In this document: piece after piece, positions 8,641 through 17,430 of the stretch
How the letters are laid out: every line of letters begins with the position of its first letter
Position numbering within the stretch: the first letter of the stretch is position 1
NCBI RefSeq assembly: GCF_900188355.1
Contig: NZ_FZNX01000001.1
Coordinates: forward strand, 915,754-979,753
Origin: Lutibacter flavus
GTDB taxonomy: Bacteria > Bacteroidota > Bacteroidia > Flavobacteriales > Flavobacteriaceae
Length of the DNA stretch: 64,000 bases
Reading direction: 5' to 3'
Program-made: the position numbers and the translations under genes
Notes under the pieces: generated by a model
Database searches by the model: none
What the model was told of the DNA's origin: nothing
The model's input: only the letters and a program-made list of their open reading frames with translations

Positions 8641-9873
8641 ATGACTCCACAAACACTATTTTATATTTTAATAGGTATTATTATTGCCAAATATTTATTT
8701 GACACGTTTTTAAATGCTTTAAATTCAAAACATTTTAATGATGCTATTCCAAAAGAATTAGAAGGCATTTATAATGAAGAAGAATACTTAAAATCACAGA
8801 ATTATAAAAAGGAAAAATATAAATTTTCAATCTTAACAAGTACTTTTTCTGTGTTACTTACGGTGTTGTTTTTTGTATTTGATGGTTTTGCATATGTAGA
8901 TGCTATTGCAAGAAATATTTCAGATAATTCAATTATAATAACACTAATTTTCTTCGGAATCATACTGTTTGCAAGTGATTTTATTACTTTACCCTTTTCA
9001 TATTATAATACTTTTGTAATTGAAGAAAAATTTGGTTTTAATAAATCGACCGTTAAAACTTTTATTTTTGATAAAATTAAAGGTTGGTTAATGCTTTTAA
9101 TAATTGGAGGTGGAATTTTAGCTTTAATAACTTGGTTTTATAAGTTAACTACAACTAATTTTTGGCTATACGCCTGGGCACTAATTGCTGTTTTTACAAT
9201 TTTAATGAACCTTTTTTATTCAAAATTAATTGTTCCTTTATTTAATAAACAAACAGCTTTAGAAGACGGTGAATTAAAAACAGCTATTAATACTTTTGCA
9301 AATAATGTTGGTTTTAAACTTGATAATATTTATGTAATTGATGGCTCTAAAAGATCAACAAAAGCAAATGCCTATTTCTCGGGATTTGGTTCTCAAAAAA
9401 GAATCACTTTATTTGACACACTTATAAATGATTTAGAAATTGATGAAATTGTTGCCGTTCTGGCTCATGAAGTTGGTCATTACAAAAAAAAGCACATTAT
9501 ATATAATTTAATAATGTCTCTTGTTTTAGCTGGCTTCACATTTTATATATTGTCGTTACTTGTAGGTAATAATTTATTATCCCAAGCGTTAGGTGTAGAA
9601 ATAACAAGTTTTCATATAGGATTAATTGCTTTTGGAATATTATACAGCCCAATTTCAGAAATTACAGGATTTTTTATGAATGTTGTATCGAGAAAATTTG
9701 AATATGAAGCAGATGATTATGCTAAAACTTATTCCAATGCTGATGCTTTAATTTCCTCATTAAAAAAATTATCTAAAAACAGTTTGAGTAATTTAACACC
9801 TAACAATTTGTACGTTAAAATGCATTACTCCCATCCTACTTTATTACAACGAATTTTAAACTTAAAAAAATAA
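8641..9873 (+). CDS. M48-family (Ste24-like) membrane zinc metalloprotease
   Basis: This 410-residue integral membrane protein matches the CAAX prenyl protease 1/Ste24 group of M48 peptidases. In bacteria such proteins are thought to degrade damaged or misfolded membrane proteins. Several transmembrane segments precede the catalytic motif AHEVGHYKKKH (HEVGH at residues 276-280). The third zinc ligand is the Glu in FEYEADDYA near residue 356, and both lie in the expected order. The N-terminal loop FVIEEKFGFNKST is typical of Ste24 members. It lies between a TrmH-like gene and relA/spoT, each of which seems to have its own promoter. Confidence 0.9.
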   Translation: MTPQTLFYILIGIIIAKYLFDTFLNALNSKHFNDAIPKELEGIYNEEEYLKSQNYKKEKYKFSILTSTFSVLLTVLFFVFDGFAYVDAIARNISDNSIIITLIFFGIILFASDFITLPFSYYNTFVIEEKFGFNKSTVKTFIFDKIKGWLMLLIIGGGILALITWFYKLTTTNFWLYAWALIAVFTILMNLFYSKLIVPLFNKQTALEDGELKTAINTFANNVGFKLDNIYVIDGSKRSTKANAYFSGFGSQKRITLFDTLINDLEIDEIVAVLAHEVGHYKKKHIIYNLIMSLVLAGFTFYILSLLVGNNLLSQALGVEITSFHIGLIAFGILYSPISEITGFFMNVVSRKFEYEADDYAKTYSNADALISSLKKLSKNSLSNLTPNNLYVKMHYSHPTLLQRILNLKK

Positions 9874-9883
9874 TAATTATAAA

Positions 9884-9913
9884 TTGTTTAGTCAATATAA
9901 AATACTATTTTTA
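9884..9913 (+). promoter_or_regulatory. Bacteroidetes promoter of the (p)ppGpp synthetase gene
   Basis: TTG (9884-9886), exactly 19 nt of spacer and TATTTTTA (9906-9913, one mismatch to TAnnTTTG) end 4 nt before the ATG. Both boxes at ideal spacing make this the best-supported leaderless candidate in the window. Confidence 0.65.
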
Positions 9914-9917
9914 AGCA

Positions 9918-12137
9918 ATGACATATAATTTAAGCATAGAAGAAGAAAATAAAGAAATAGCAAAACGATATAAAGATTTGCTAAAAGGTGCTTACCAGTC
10001 ATTTACTGATTCTGATAAAAAAGAAATTAGGAAAGCGTTTGATATTGCATTAGAAGCGCATAGATCTCAGCGCAGAAAAACAGGTGAACCATATATTTTT
10101 CATCCAATTGCAGTAGCAAAAATAGTTGCCTATGAAATTGGATTGGATACAACATCTATTGTTGCTGCATTATTGCATGATGTTGTTGAAGACACAGATT
10201 ATACTTTAGAAGATATAGAACGTTTATTCGGTGAAAATGTAGCGAGAATTGTTAATGGTTTAACAAAAATTTCTCATTTAAATAAAGAACAAAACGCCTC
10301 CATACAAGCAGAAAATTTTAGGAAAATGTTGTTGACATTGCACGACGATGTGCGTGTAATATTAATTAAAATTGCTGATAGATTGCACAATATGCAAACT
10401 ATGGATGCAATGCCTGCCGACAAACAATTAAAAATTTCATCGGAAACTATTTATATATATGCCCCATTAGCACATAGATTAGGGCTATATAATATTAAAA
10501 CAGAACTTGAAAATTTAGGCTTGAAATATACCGAGCCCGAAGTTTATAATGATATTTCTGAAAAAATTACTCAAAGTAAAGAAGAACAAAATATTTATAT
10601 TGAAACTTTTTCAAATATTATAAAAGAATCATTGGATAAAGAAGGTTTTAAATACTTAATAAAAGGTCGTAGAAAATCAATTTATTCTATTCGCAAAAAA
10701 ATGCTTTCTCAAGGTGTAACTTATGATGAGATTTATGACAAATTTGCAATTAGAATTATCTATAACTCTACTTTAAAAGATGAAAAGTTTGATGCTTGGA
10801 AAATATATTCAATTGTTACTGACCATTTTAGGCCAAATCCAAGCAGATTAAGAGATTGGATTAGCCAACCCAAATCTACAGGATACGAATCTTTACATAT
10901 TACGGTAATGGGCCCATTGGGAAAATGGGTTGAAGTTCAAATCCGTTCAGCAAGGATGGATGAGATTGCCGAAAAAGGATATGCCGCACATTATAAATAT
11001 AAAAACAATTCTGATAAGGAAAGTGGATTAGATGATTGGTTAAATAAAATTCAAGAATCACTTGAAAATTCTGACAGTAGCGCCATAGATTTTGTAGAAG
11101 ATTTTAAGTTAAATTTATATTCCAAAGAAGTATTTATATTTACTCCTACCGGAGAATTAAAAGCGCTTCCAAAACATGCAACAGCGCTTGATTTTGCATT
11201 TTCCATTCATACTCAAGTTGGTATGAATTGTAGAGGAGCTAAAATCAATGGAAAATTAAAGCCTATAAGTCAAGAATTATTTAGCGGTGATCAGGTTGAA
11301 ATTATTACTGCTAAAAATCAAAAACCAAATGTTGGATGGTTAGATTTTGTTGTTACTGCAAGAGCTAGATCCAGAATTAAAAATATCCTTAAAGAAGATC
11401 AAAAGAAAATTGCGGAAGAAGGAAAAGAAGTTTTAACTAGAAAATTAAAACATCTTAAAATAACTTTAAATGAAAAAGTTGTTAATGAACTTGTTGTGTT
11501 TTTTAAACTTAAAACAAGTTTAGATTTGTTTTATAGAATGGGAAGCGGATCTATTGACAATAGCCAGCTTAAGGAATTTATAGCACAACGTAATAATGCT
11601 TTTGTAAGTTTCTTTAAAAATAGAATGAAAAGAAGCCCTTCTAAGTTAGAAAATATTGAAAAAGATGAAATTAACTCAAATTATGATTCTTTAGTTTTTG
11701 GAAAAGAAGAAGAACGACTGGAATACAAAATTTCGCAATGTTGTAATGCAATTCCAGGTGATAAAGTTTTTGGTTTTGTAACAATAAATGATGGAATTAA
11801 AGTTCATAAAAAAGATTGTCCAAATGCAATAAGTCTGCAAGCGAACTACGCTTATAGGATAATGAGTGCTAAATGGATTGATTCCACAAATCAAGAATTT
11901 AAGGCAATTCTTAAAATTCATGGTGTTGATCACGTTGGTCTTGTAAATGAAATTACCAAAGTTATTTCAAGAGATATGGATGTAAATATTCATAACCTAA
12001 ATATATCTGGTCATGACGGAATTTTTGAGGGAAAAATAACAGTAAGTGTTAGAAATAAAACCCAACTTCAAAGATTAAGTGATAATATTAAAAAATTAGA
12101 AGGAATTGACAAAGTTGATCGAATTTATAAGCACTAG
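9918..12137 (+). CDS. Bifunctional (p)ppGpp synthetase/hydrolase, RelA/SpoT family
   Basis: This 739-residue enzyme makes and degrades the stringent-response alarmone (p)ppGpp. Its domains come in the standard long-RSH order. The HD hydrolase domain has LLHDVVEDT with the HD pair at 87-88 and ADRLHNMQT further on, so hydrolase residues are kept. The synthetase domain includes GRRKSIYSIRKKM and STGYESLHITVMGP. A TGS domain (VFIFTPTGELKALPKHATALDFAF), a helical/zinc-finger region with CCNAIPGD, and a C-terminal ACT domain follow. Both active sites look intact, as expected for the main Rel/SpoT protein of a Bacteroidetes genome. The ATG is supported by a well-spaced promoter that ends 4 nt upstream. 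Confidence 0.95.
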   Translation: MTYNLSIEEENKEIAKRYKDLLKGAYQSFTDSDKKEIRKAFDIALEAHRSQRRKTGEPYIFHPIAVAKIVAYEIGLDTTSIVAALLHDVVEDTDYTLEDIERLFGENVARIVNGLTKISHLNKEQNASIQAENFRKMLLTLHDDVRVILIKIADRLHNMQTMDAMPADKQLKISSETIYIYAPLAHRLGLYNIKTELENLGLKYTEPEVYNDISEKITQSKEEQNIYIETFSNIIKESLDKEGFKYLIKGRRKSIYSIRKKMLSQGVTYDEIYDKFAIRIIYNSTLKDEKFDAWKIYSIVTDHFRPNPSRLRDWISQPKSTGYESLHITVMGPLGKWVEVQIRSARMDEIAEKGYAAHYKYKNNSDKESGLDDWLNKIQESLENSDSSAIDFVEDFKLNLYSKEVFIFTPTGELKALPKHATALDFAFSIHTQVGMNCRGAKINGKLKPISQELFSGDQVEIITAKNQKPNVGWLDFVVTARARSRIKNILKEDQKKIAEEGKEVLTRKLKHLKITLNEKVVNELVVFFKLKTSLDLFYRMGSGSIDNSQLKEFIAQRNNAFVSFFKNRMKRSPSKLENIEKDEINSNYDSLVFGKEEERLEYKISQCCNAIPGDKVFGFVTINDGIKVHKKDCPNAISLQANYAYRIMSAKWIDSTNQEFKAILKIHGVDHVGLVNEITKVISRDMDVNIHNLNISGHDGIFEGKITVSVRNKTQLQRLSDNIKKLEGIDKVDRIYKH

Positions 12138-12199
12138 TTTATTCACAATTAAAGTTAATAAATATAAATAACACGCTTAATTTTTAAAAAAAATAGAGT

Positions 12200-12207
12200 T
12201 AACTTTG
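12200..12207 (+). promoter_or_regulatory. Probable -7 box of the fur gene
   Basis: TAACTTTG matches TAnnTTTG and lies 33 nt before the ATG at 12241. It overlaps an in-frame TTG at 12205, which argues against using that TTG as the start codon. Confidence 0.5.
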
Positions 12208-12240
12208 TTGTTTAATTTTATAATTAAAATAGCAGTTTTT

Positions 12241-12684
12241 ATGAGTAATGATAATCAAAAAATTGTAAAAAACGTTTTTGTTAATTTTCTGGAAGCAAAT
12301 AGCCATAGAAAAACTCCAGAACGATTTGCAATTCTTCAAGAAATTTATGATTTAAACGACCATTTTGATATAGAATCACTTTATATTCAAATGAAAAATA
12401 AAAATTATAGAGTTAGTAGAGCTACTCTCTATAATACTATAGAGTTACTTTTGGAATCTGGCTTAGTAAGAAAACATCAATTCGGTCAAAATCAAGCACA
12501 TTACGAAAAATCTTATTTTGATAAACAACACGATCACGTAATACTCACAGATACAGGTGAAGTTATTGAATTTTGTGATCCAAGAATACAAATAATAAAA
12601 AAAACGATTGAAGAAACTTTAAACATAGAGATTCACAATCATTCATTATACTTCTACGGAACAAAAAAACAAAAAGACAACTAA
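12241..12684 (+). CDS. Fur-family transcriptional regulator
   Basis: Fur-family regulators are metal-sensing DNA-binding repressors. This 147-residue protein has the winged helix ([13 protein letters not shown] and [21 protein letters not shown]) and the HDHVI metal-site segment, followed by [10 protein letters not shown]. It has only one Cys, so the structural zinc site built from two CxxC pairs is missing; in my recollection this is usual for flavobacterial Fur proteins. I chose the ATG at 12241 over the in-frame TTG at 12205 because the TTG overlaps a promoter box and would add an atypical hydrophobic leader. purA follows 19 nt later and is probably in the same transcript. Confidence 0.85.
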   Translation: MSNDNQKIVKNVFVNFLEANSHRKTPERFAILQEIYDLNDHFDIESLYIQMKNKNYRVSRATLYNTIELLLESGLVRKHQFGQNQAHYEKSYFDKQHDHVILTDTGEVIEFCDPRIQIIKKTIEETLNIEIHNHSLYFYGTKKQKDN

Positions 12685-12703
12685 CATATTATTAAGCAAA
12701 AAA

Positions 12704-13975
12704 ATGGCTGTAAATTTATTACTAGGATTGCAATGGGGAGATGAAGGTAAAGGAAAAATTGTAGATGTACTTACATCTAATTATGATATAATTGCACGTT
12801 TTCAAGGTGGTCCAAATGCTGGGCATACTTTAATTTTCGACGGACACAAACATGTGCTTCATACAATTCCATCTGGGATTTTTCATAAAGAAGCAATTAA
12901 TGTAGTTGGAAATGGTGTTGTTATAGACCCTGTAATTTTCAAAAAAGAATTGGATAATTTATCTCAATTTAATTTAGATTTTAAAACTAAATTATTAATC
13001 TCAAGAAAAGCACATTTGATTTTACCAACCCACAGATTATTAGATGCTGCAAGTGAAACTTCAAAAGGTAAGGCCAAAATTGGTTCTACTTTAAAAGGTA
13101 TTGGTCCAACTTATATGGATAAAACTGGTAGAAATGGAATGCGCGTTGGTGATTTAGAACTTGAGGATTGGAAAGATCGCTATGCTGCATTAACAGCAAA
13201 GCATATTAAAATGATTGACTTTTTTGATGTTCAACTTGAGTATGATTTAAAAGAATTAGAAGCTGAATTTTTCGTAGCAGTTGAAAGATTAAAGGAACTA
13301 ACTTTTATTGATAGTGAAGAATATTTAAATAATGCCATGAAAAATGGTAAAACAGTTTTAGCAGAAGGTGCTCAAGGATCTATGTTAGATATTGATTTTG
13401 GAACCTATCCTTTTGTTACATCTTCTACCACAACTGCCGCTGGTGCTTGTACTGGTTTGGGAGTAGCACCAAACAAAATTGGAGATGTTTTTGGAATTTT
13501 TAAAGCATATACAACTCGTGTAGGTTCTGGACCGTTCCCTACTGAATTATTTGATGAAGATGGAGCTACAATGTCGAAAATTGGTCAAGAATTTGGAGCA
13601 ACAACTGGACGTCCACGTAGATGTGGTTGGTTAGATTTAGTTGCACTAAAGTATGCGATTGATATAAATGGTGTAACTCAGTTGATGATGATGAAAGGTG
13701 ATGTGCTATCAGGATTTAAAACTTTAAAAGTTTGTACTTCTTATAATTATAAAGGAACAGAAGTAAAACATTTGCCTTATAATATTGAAGAACATAACGT
13801 AACTCCAATTTATACAGAAGTTAAAGGTTGGGCTCAGGATTTAACTGGTATGACCACTAAAGATACACTTCCAAAAGAATTAATAGATTATATTAAATTT
13901 ATTGAAGATTTTGTTGAAGTTCCTGTGAAAATTGTATCTGTTGGTCCAGATAGGAAACAAACAATAATGAGATAA
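12704..13975 (+). CDS. purA: Adenylosuccinate synthetase
   Basis: PurA joins IMP and aspartate using GTP, the first committed step from IMP to AMP. The 423-residue protein has the family's usual length. The N-terminal GTP loop GLQWGDEGKGKIVD holds the catalytic Asp, and the segment FQGGPNAGHT holds the catalytic His. Further family segments are GIGPTYMDKTGRNGMRVGDL, EGAQGSMLDIDFGTYPFVTSS (shown here only as a location marker around residue 223) and TTGRPRRCGWLD. It sits 19 nt after fur and is closed by a clear terminator, so fur-purA is probably one unit. Confidence 0.97.
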   Translation: MAVNLLLGLQWGDEGKGKIVDVLTSNYDIIARFQGGPNAGHTLIFDGHKHVLHTIPSGIFHKEAINVVGNGVVIDPVIFKKELDNLSQFNLDFKTKLLISRKAHLILPTHRLLDAASETSKGKAKIGSTLKGIGPTYMDKTGRNGMRVGDLELEDWKDRYAALTAKHIKMIDFFDVQLEYDLKELEAEFFVAVERLKELTFIDSEEYLNNAMKNGKTVLAEGAQGSMLDIDFGTYPFVTSSTTTAAGACTGLGVAPNKIGDVFGIFKAYTTRVGSGPFPTELFDEDGATMSKIGQEFGATTGRPRRCGWLDLVALKYAIDINGVTQLMMMKGDVLSGFKTLKVCTSYNYKGTEVKHLPYNIEEHNVTPIYTEVKGWAQDLTGMTTKDTLPKELIDYIKFIEDFVEVPVKIVSVGPDRKQTIMR

Positions 13976-13980
13976 TATTA

Positions 13981-14009
13981 AAAAAGCTTCAAACACATTG
14001 AAGCTTTTT
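13981..14009 (+). terminator. Rho-independent terminator after purA
   Basis: A 12-bp stem (AAAAAGCTTCAA at 13981-13992 with its complement at 13998-14009), a 5-nt loop and a T-run to 14013 start five bases after the purA stop codon. Confidence 0.9.
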
Positions 14010-14048
14010 TTTTAACACACTATTATAATTTACAAACTACTTTTTCGT

Positions 14049-14056
14049 TAGTTTTG
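14049..14056 (+). promoter_or_regulatory. Probable -7 box of the OstA/LptA-like gene
   Basis: TAGTTTTG matches TAnnTTTG and lies 18 nt before the TTG start codon, between the purA terminator and the next gene. Confidence 0.5.
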
Positions 14057-14074
14057 TGTTTAAATTAATTTGTC

Positions 14075-15712
14075 TTGAAAAAAATTATAATTATAATTAT
14101 TGCTTTAATAACAATTCAAGGGTTTTCTCAATCTAAAAGAATTAAAATATTAAAAGCCGATAATACATTTATTGATGAGAGATTTCCAGGAGCAACAATT
14201 TCAACTGGAAATGTTTTTGTTGAACATGAAGGAGCTACTCTCCGTTGTGATAAAGCCTATATATATCAAGAAGAAAAATTGATTAAAGCGATGGGAAATG
14301 TAATCATCAATCAAGGAGATACTATTATACAATATAGTAAATATGTTGATTATGATTCCAATAAAAAAGTAGCAACTTCTTGGGGAGATGTAATTCTTAA
14401 GGACGAATTTATGACTTTAAAAACAGATACTTTATACTTTGATAGAGTTGAGCAACATTTGTTTTATAAAAGTGGAGGAACTATAAAAGACACTACAAAT
14501 CTTTTAAAAAGTAGAGAAGGAAATTATTATTTAAGAACCAATAAATTTCAGGCTTTTAAAAAAGTTGATGTTACTAATAAAGACAGTAAATTAATTTCAG
14601 ATCATTTAGATTATTTTACAAGTACCGGAATTGCCGAATTGTTTGGTCCATCAACAATTACAAGTGCAGAAAATTCTATTTATACAGAAAAAGGGCATCA
14701 TAATTCTAAAACTAATATTTCTCATTTTTTAAAGAATTCTAAAATATTATATGGAGACAGAACTATTAAAGGTGATAGCTTATACTATAATAAAAACATA
14801 GAATATGCGTCCGCAACAGGAAATATCTCAGTTTTAGATACAACAAATAGTACTATTATTAGAGGTGGATATGCTGAATTTTTCAAGTTAAAAGATTCCG
14901 TTTATATAACCGATAAAGCTGTTGCAGTATCAGCTATGGAAAATGATTCTATTTATATTCATGGAGATAAATTAATGGTAACTGGGGAGGTTGAAAATCG
15001 AGTAATCAAGGCTTTTAGAAGAGTTAAAATTTTTAAATCCGATATTCAAGGAAAATGTGATTCACTAGTATCAGACGAAAAAACTGGACTAACTAAATTA
15101 TATACAAATCCAGTATTATGGGCAGAAGGAAGTCAAATTACAGGTGATACAATTCACTTCCTGTCAAATCAAAAAACAGAACAATTAGACTCGTTAAAGG
15201 TGTTAAACAACGCCTTAATGGTACAAAAGGATTCTTCAGGCTACAGTCAGCTTAAAGGGAAAAATATGTATGGTAAGTTTAAAAATAATAACTTAGAATC
15301 TTTAGATGCTGTTGGAAATAGCGAAACAATATTTTTTTTAAGAAATGAAGAGCAGGTACTTTTTGGAATAGATAAAAAACAGTGCAGCAATAATATTTTG
15401 ATTCTTTTTGAAAATAATGATGTTAAAAGCATTGATTATAACAATATGGTGACTGGTAAAACGTACCCTCCATCAGAATTTGAAAAGTTAAAAGAAAATG
15501 ATAAACTTCTCAAAGGATTTGTTTGGCGAGCGGATGAAAGACCTCTTACTAAAGATGATATTTTTATAAAAGATGAAGAATTAATTGTGCCTGAAGGAAA
15601 AAAAGAAATTAGTGAGAAGATCGAAACAGCCGATTTGCCTGTAACTAAACCAGTAAAAGAAAAACCAATTCCAAAAGGAAAACCATTACCAAAAGTAATT
15701 CCTGAAAATTGA
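14075..15712 (+). CDS. OstA/LptA-like periplasmic protein
   Basis: This 545-residue protein belongs to the OstA-like group related to LptA, the periplasmic bridge that carries LPS from inner to outer membrane. The start is TTG: translation from there gives a clean signal peptide (MKKIIIIIIALITIQGFSQ). The body has repeated short beta-strand units of the type VxxxHEGATLRCDKAYIY and GDTIIQYSKYVDYDS, consistent with a long beta-jellyroll. The C-terminus is rich in Pro and Lys. It is much longer than E. coli LptA, as is common in Bacteroidetes. It overlaps the next gene by 4 nt (TTGA), so the two are translationally coupled. lptB is encoded separately near 49.4 kb. Confidence 0.8.
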   Translation: MKKIIIIIIALITIQGFSQSKRIKILKADNTFIDERFPGATISTGNVFVEHEGATLRCDKAYIYQEEKLIKAMGNVIINQGDTIIQYSKYVDYDSNKKVATSWGDVILKDEFMTLKTDTLYFDRVEQHLFYKSGGTIKDTTNLLKSREGNYYLRTNKFQAFKKVDVTNKDSKLISDHLDYFTSTGIAELFGPSTITSAENSIYTEKGHHNSKTNISHFLKNSKILYGDRTIKGDSLYYNKNIEYASATGNISVLDTTNSTIIRGGYAEFFKLKDSVYITDKAVAVSAMENDSIYIHGDKLMVTGEVENRVIKAFRRVKIFKSDIQGKCDSLVSDEKTGLTKLYTNPVLWAEGSQITGDTIHFLSNQKTEQLDSLKVLNNALMVQKDSSGYSQLKGKNMYGKFKNNNLESLDAVGNSETIFFLRNEEQVLFGIDKKQCSNNILILFENNDVKSIDYNNMVTGKTYPPSEFEKLKENDKLLKGFVWRADERPLTKDDIFIKDEELIVPEGKKEISEKIETADLPVTKPVKEKPIPKGKPLPKVIPEN

Positions 15713-16896
15713 AAAAAGATTTTTTTATATACCAAGCGCAAACTAGCTCTAAGCCTTTAGCTTTAGAAATTTCAAAAGCAAGTGGTTGTTATGTGTATGA
15801 CAAGCATGGAAAAGAATATCTCGATTTTATAGCAGGAGTTTCTGCAAACACACTTGGACATAATCATCCTATAATTTCACAAGCAATTAAAAATCAGGTT
15901 GATAAATATACTCATGTAATGGTTTACGGGGAATTTATTCAACAGCCTCAAGTAGATCTTACCAAATTACTTGCAACCAATTTACCAAATTCTTTAGAAA
16001 CAGTTTATTTAACAAATTCTGGAACAGAAGCAACAGAAGGGGCTTTAAAATTAGCTAAAAGATTTACAGGAAGACACGAAATTATCGCTGCAAAAAACGG
16101 TTATCACGGTAATACACAAGGCGCAATGAGCGTTTGTGGAGCAGAAGAAAAAAATAGTGCTTTTAGACCTTTAATACCTGGTATTAAGTTTATTGAATTT
16201 AATAATTTAGTTGATTTAGAAAAAATAACTACCAAAACAGCTGGTGTCATATTAGAAACCATTCAAGGTGGTGCTGGTTTTATTGAACCTGCAAATGATT
16301 ATTTAAAAAAGGTTTTGGCTAAATGTAATAAAGTTGGTGCCTTACTTATATTGGATGAAATTCAATCTGGAATAGGAAGAACCGGTAAATTATTTGGTTT
16401 TGAAAATTATAATGTGATTCCACATATTATTGTAACGGGAAAAGGATTGGGTGGTGGAATGCCCATTGGGGCATTTATTTCATCTAATGAAATAATGAGT
16501 TGCTTAAAGGAACATCCTAAACTTGGCCATATTACTACTTTTGGAGGGCATCCGGTTATTGCTGCAGCTGCACATGCAAATTTAAAAGAATTGCTACATT
16601 CAGATTTAATATCTGAAACATTAAATAAAGAGCTATTATTTAAAAAACTTTTAATTCACCCTTTAATTACTGAAATTAGAGGAAAAGGATTGATGTTAGC
16701 CGCAATGGTTGAATCCAGTGAAATAGCTTCAAAAGTAATTTTGAATTGTTTAGATAATGGTTTACTGTTGTTTTGGCTTCTATTTGAAGGCAAAGCTATT
16801 AGAATTACTCCTCCCCTTACCATTACAGAAGATGAAATTTATAAAGGATGCAATATTATTATTGAATCTTTAAATAAGATTCTTTCTGATTATTAA
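15709..16896 (+). CDS. Class III PLP-dependent aminotransferase
   Basis: This 395-residue enzyme belongs to the class III (acetylornithine/4-aminobutyrate-like) aminotransferases. The PLP-binding Lys is in TGKGLGGGMPIGA (about residue 245), the ring-nitrogen Asp in LILDEIQSGIGRTG (about 216), and the cofactor phosphate segment is NSGTEATEGALKLA. The substrate is not clear; no arginine genes lie nearby, so ArgD cannot be claimed. The TTG start overlaps the stop of the OstA-like gene by 4 nt, giving an operon of two unrelated functions. There is no terminator immediately after it. Confidence 0.85.
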   Translation: MKKDFFIYQAQTSSKPLALEISKASGCYVYDKHGKEYLDFIAGVSANTLGHNHPIISQAIKNQVDKYTHVMVYGEFIQQPQVDLTKLLATNLPNSLETVYLTNSGTEATEGALKLAKRFTGRHEIIAAKNGYHGNTQGAMSVCGAEEKNSAFRPLIPGIKFIEFNNLVDLEKITTKTAGVILETIQGGAGFIEPANDYLKKVLAKCNKVGALLILDEIQSGIGRTGKLFGFENYNVIPHIIVTGKGLGGGMPIGAFISSNEIMSCLKEHPKLGHITTFGGHPVIAAAAHANLKELLHSDLISETLNKELLFKKLLIHPLITEIRGKGLMLAAMVESSEIASKVILNCLDNGLLLFWLLFEGKAIRITPPLTITEDEIYKGCNIIIESLNKILSDY

Positions 16897-17044
16897 ACCC
16901 TTAACTTTTAATTAACAATTAACCTAAAAGTCACTTTTAATCCGTTAAATATTTGTTAATACAGTACTATGCTATACATTATAGCGTAACATTTAGTGGC
17001 CTTCAACGTCATTTAAGTGTATAACAACTATAAAAGACGATATT
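16897..17044 (+). other. Upstream region of the 40-codon gene
   Basis: This AT-rich stretch lies between the aminotransferase stop and the small gene. It probably holds the small gene's promoter, but I see no clear TAnnTTTG box and no sigma-54 or ECF match, so the control element is not identified. No further ORF is credible here. Confidence 0.35.
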
Positions 17045-17167
17045 ATGAAAACTTTAAATTTAACCACACAGGAAAACAAAAAGAAAAAAGTAATAATGGT
17101 AAATTACACAAACACTAAAAGAATTCAATGGGATAGATTTAGAAGATATGGACTTTATGCTTCTTAA
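17045..17167 (+). CDS. Unrecognised 40-residue basic protein
   Basis: This short ORF encodes a 40-residue, strongly basic peptide. It has a lysine cluster (ENKKKKV) in the first half and an aromatic, arginine-rich end with WDRFRRYGLYAS at the C-terminus. I do not recognise the family. It has no signal peptide or membrane segment, so it should stay in the cytoplasm; its charge and aromatic residues would suit nucleic-acid or ribosome binding, but that is only inference. Support for a real gene is its isolation in a 534-bp gap, an ATG start and a strong terminator 38 nt after the stop. A leader peptide is the alternative, but nothing follows on the same strand. Confidence 0.55.
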   Translation: MKTLNLTTQENKKKKVIMVNYTNTKRIQWDRFRRYGLYAS

Positions 17168-17204
17168 AGAATTCTAAAATAATTTTATATGAGAACTAAA
17201 AAAT

Positions 17205-17235
17205 AAACCTATAGTATTTAATTTACTATAGGTTT
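17205..17235 (+). terminator. Terminator after the 40-codon gene
   Basis: A perfect 12-bp stem (AAACCTATAGTA at 17205-17216, complement at 17224-17235) with a 7-nt loop is followed by T to 17238. It ends the small plus-strand transcript. Confidence 0.85.
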
Positions 17236-17297
17236 TTTGTTATCTACTATTAACTCTTATTTTATGAAATAAAAATTTTAGAATTATCAACTTAAAT

Positions 17298-17345
17298 TTA
17301 TAAAATCCCAGCTTAACCCAAAGGATAAGCAATGAGATTTTATAA
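17298..17345 (-). other. Long imperfect hairpin downstream of the ECF operon
   Basis: The outer stem pairs 17298-17307 with 17336-17345 and the inner stem pairs 17311-17318 with 17323-17330 (one mismatch) around a CAAA loop. It could terminate the anti-sigma transcript, or be the 3' end of a short RNA started from the ECF-type promoter at 17393-17420. The T-run is weak. Confidence 0.45.
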
Positions 17346-17392
17346 CTTGTAACTAAATTGTAAAAATTTAAATTATTAACCTATTATCTTCT

Positions 17393-17420
17393 ATACGTTC
17401 TAAATAAACAAAACGCTACA
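17393..17420 (-). promoter_or_regulatory. ECF-type promoter motif facing a non-coding stretch
   Basis: On the minus strand TGTAGCG (17420-17414) and AACGTAT (17399-17393) are separated by 14 nt. The same boxes with the same spacing stand upstream of the lipoprotein gene at 20422. It lies 10 nt after the anti-sigma stop and points away from it, towards the hairpin at 17298-17345. Confidence 0.5.
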
Positions 17421-17430
17421 AGATTTTTTA

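Noticed and set aside
12205-12240. TTG start adding a hydrophobic leader to Fur
   Set aside because: The TTG lies within a TAnnTTTG box, so it would be upstream of the transcript start; a cytoplasmic regulator needs no hydrophobic leader.
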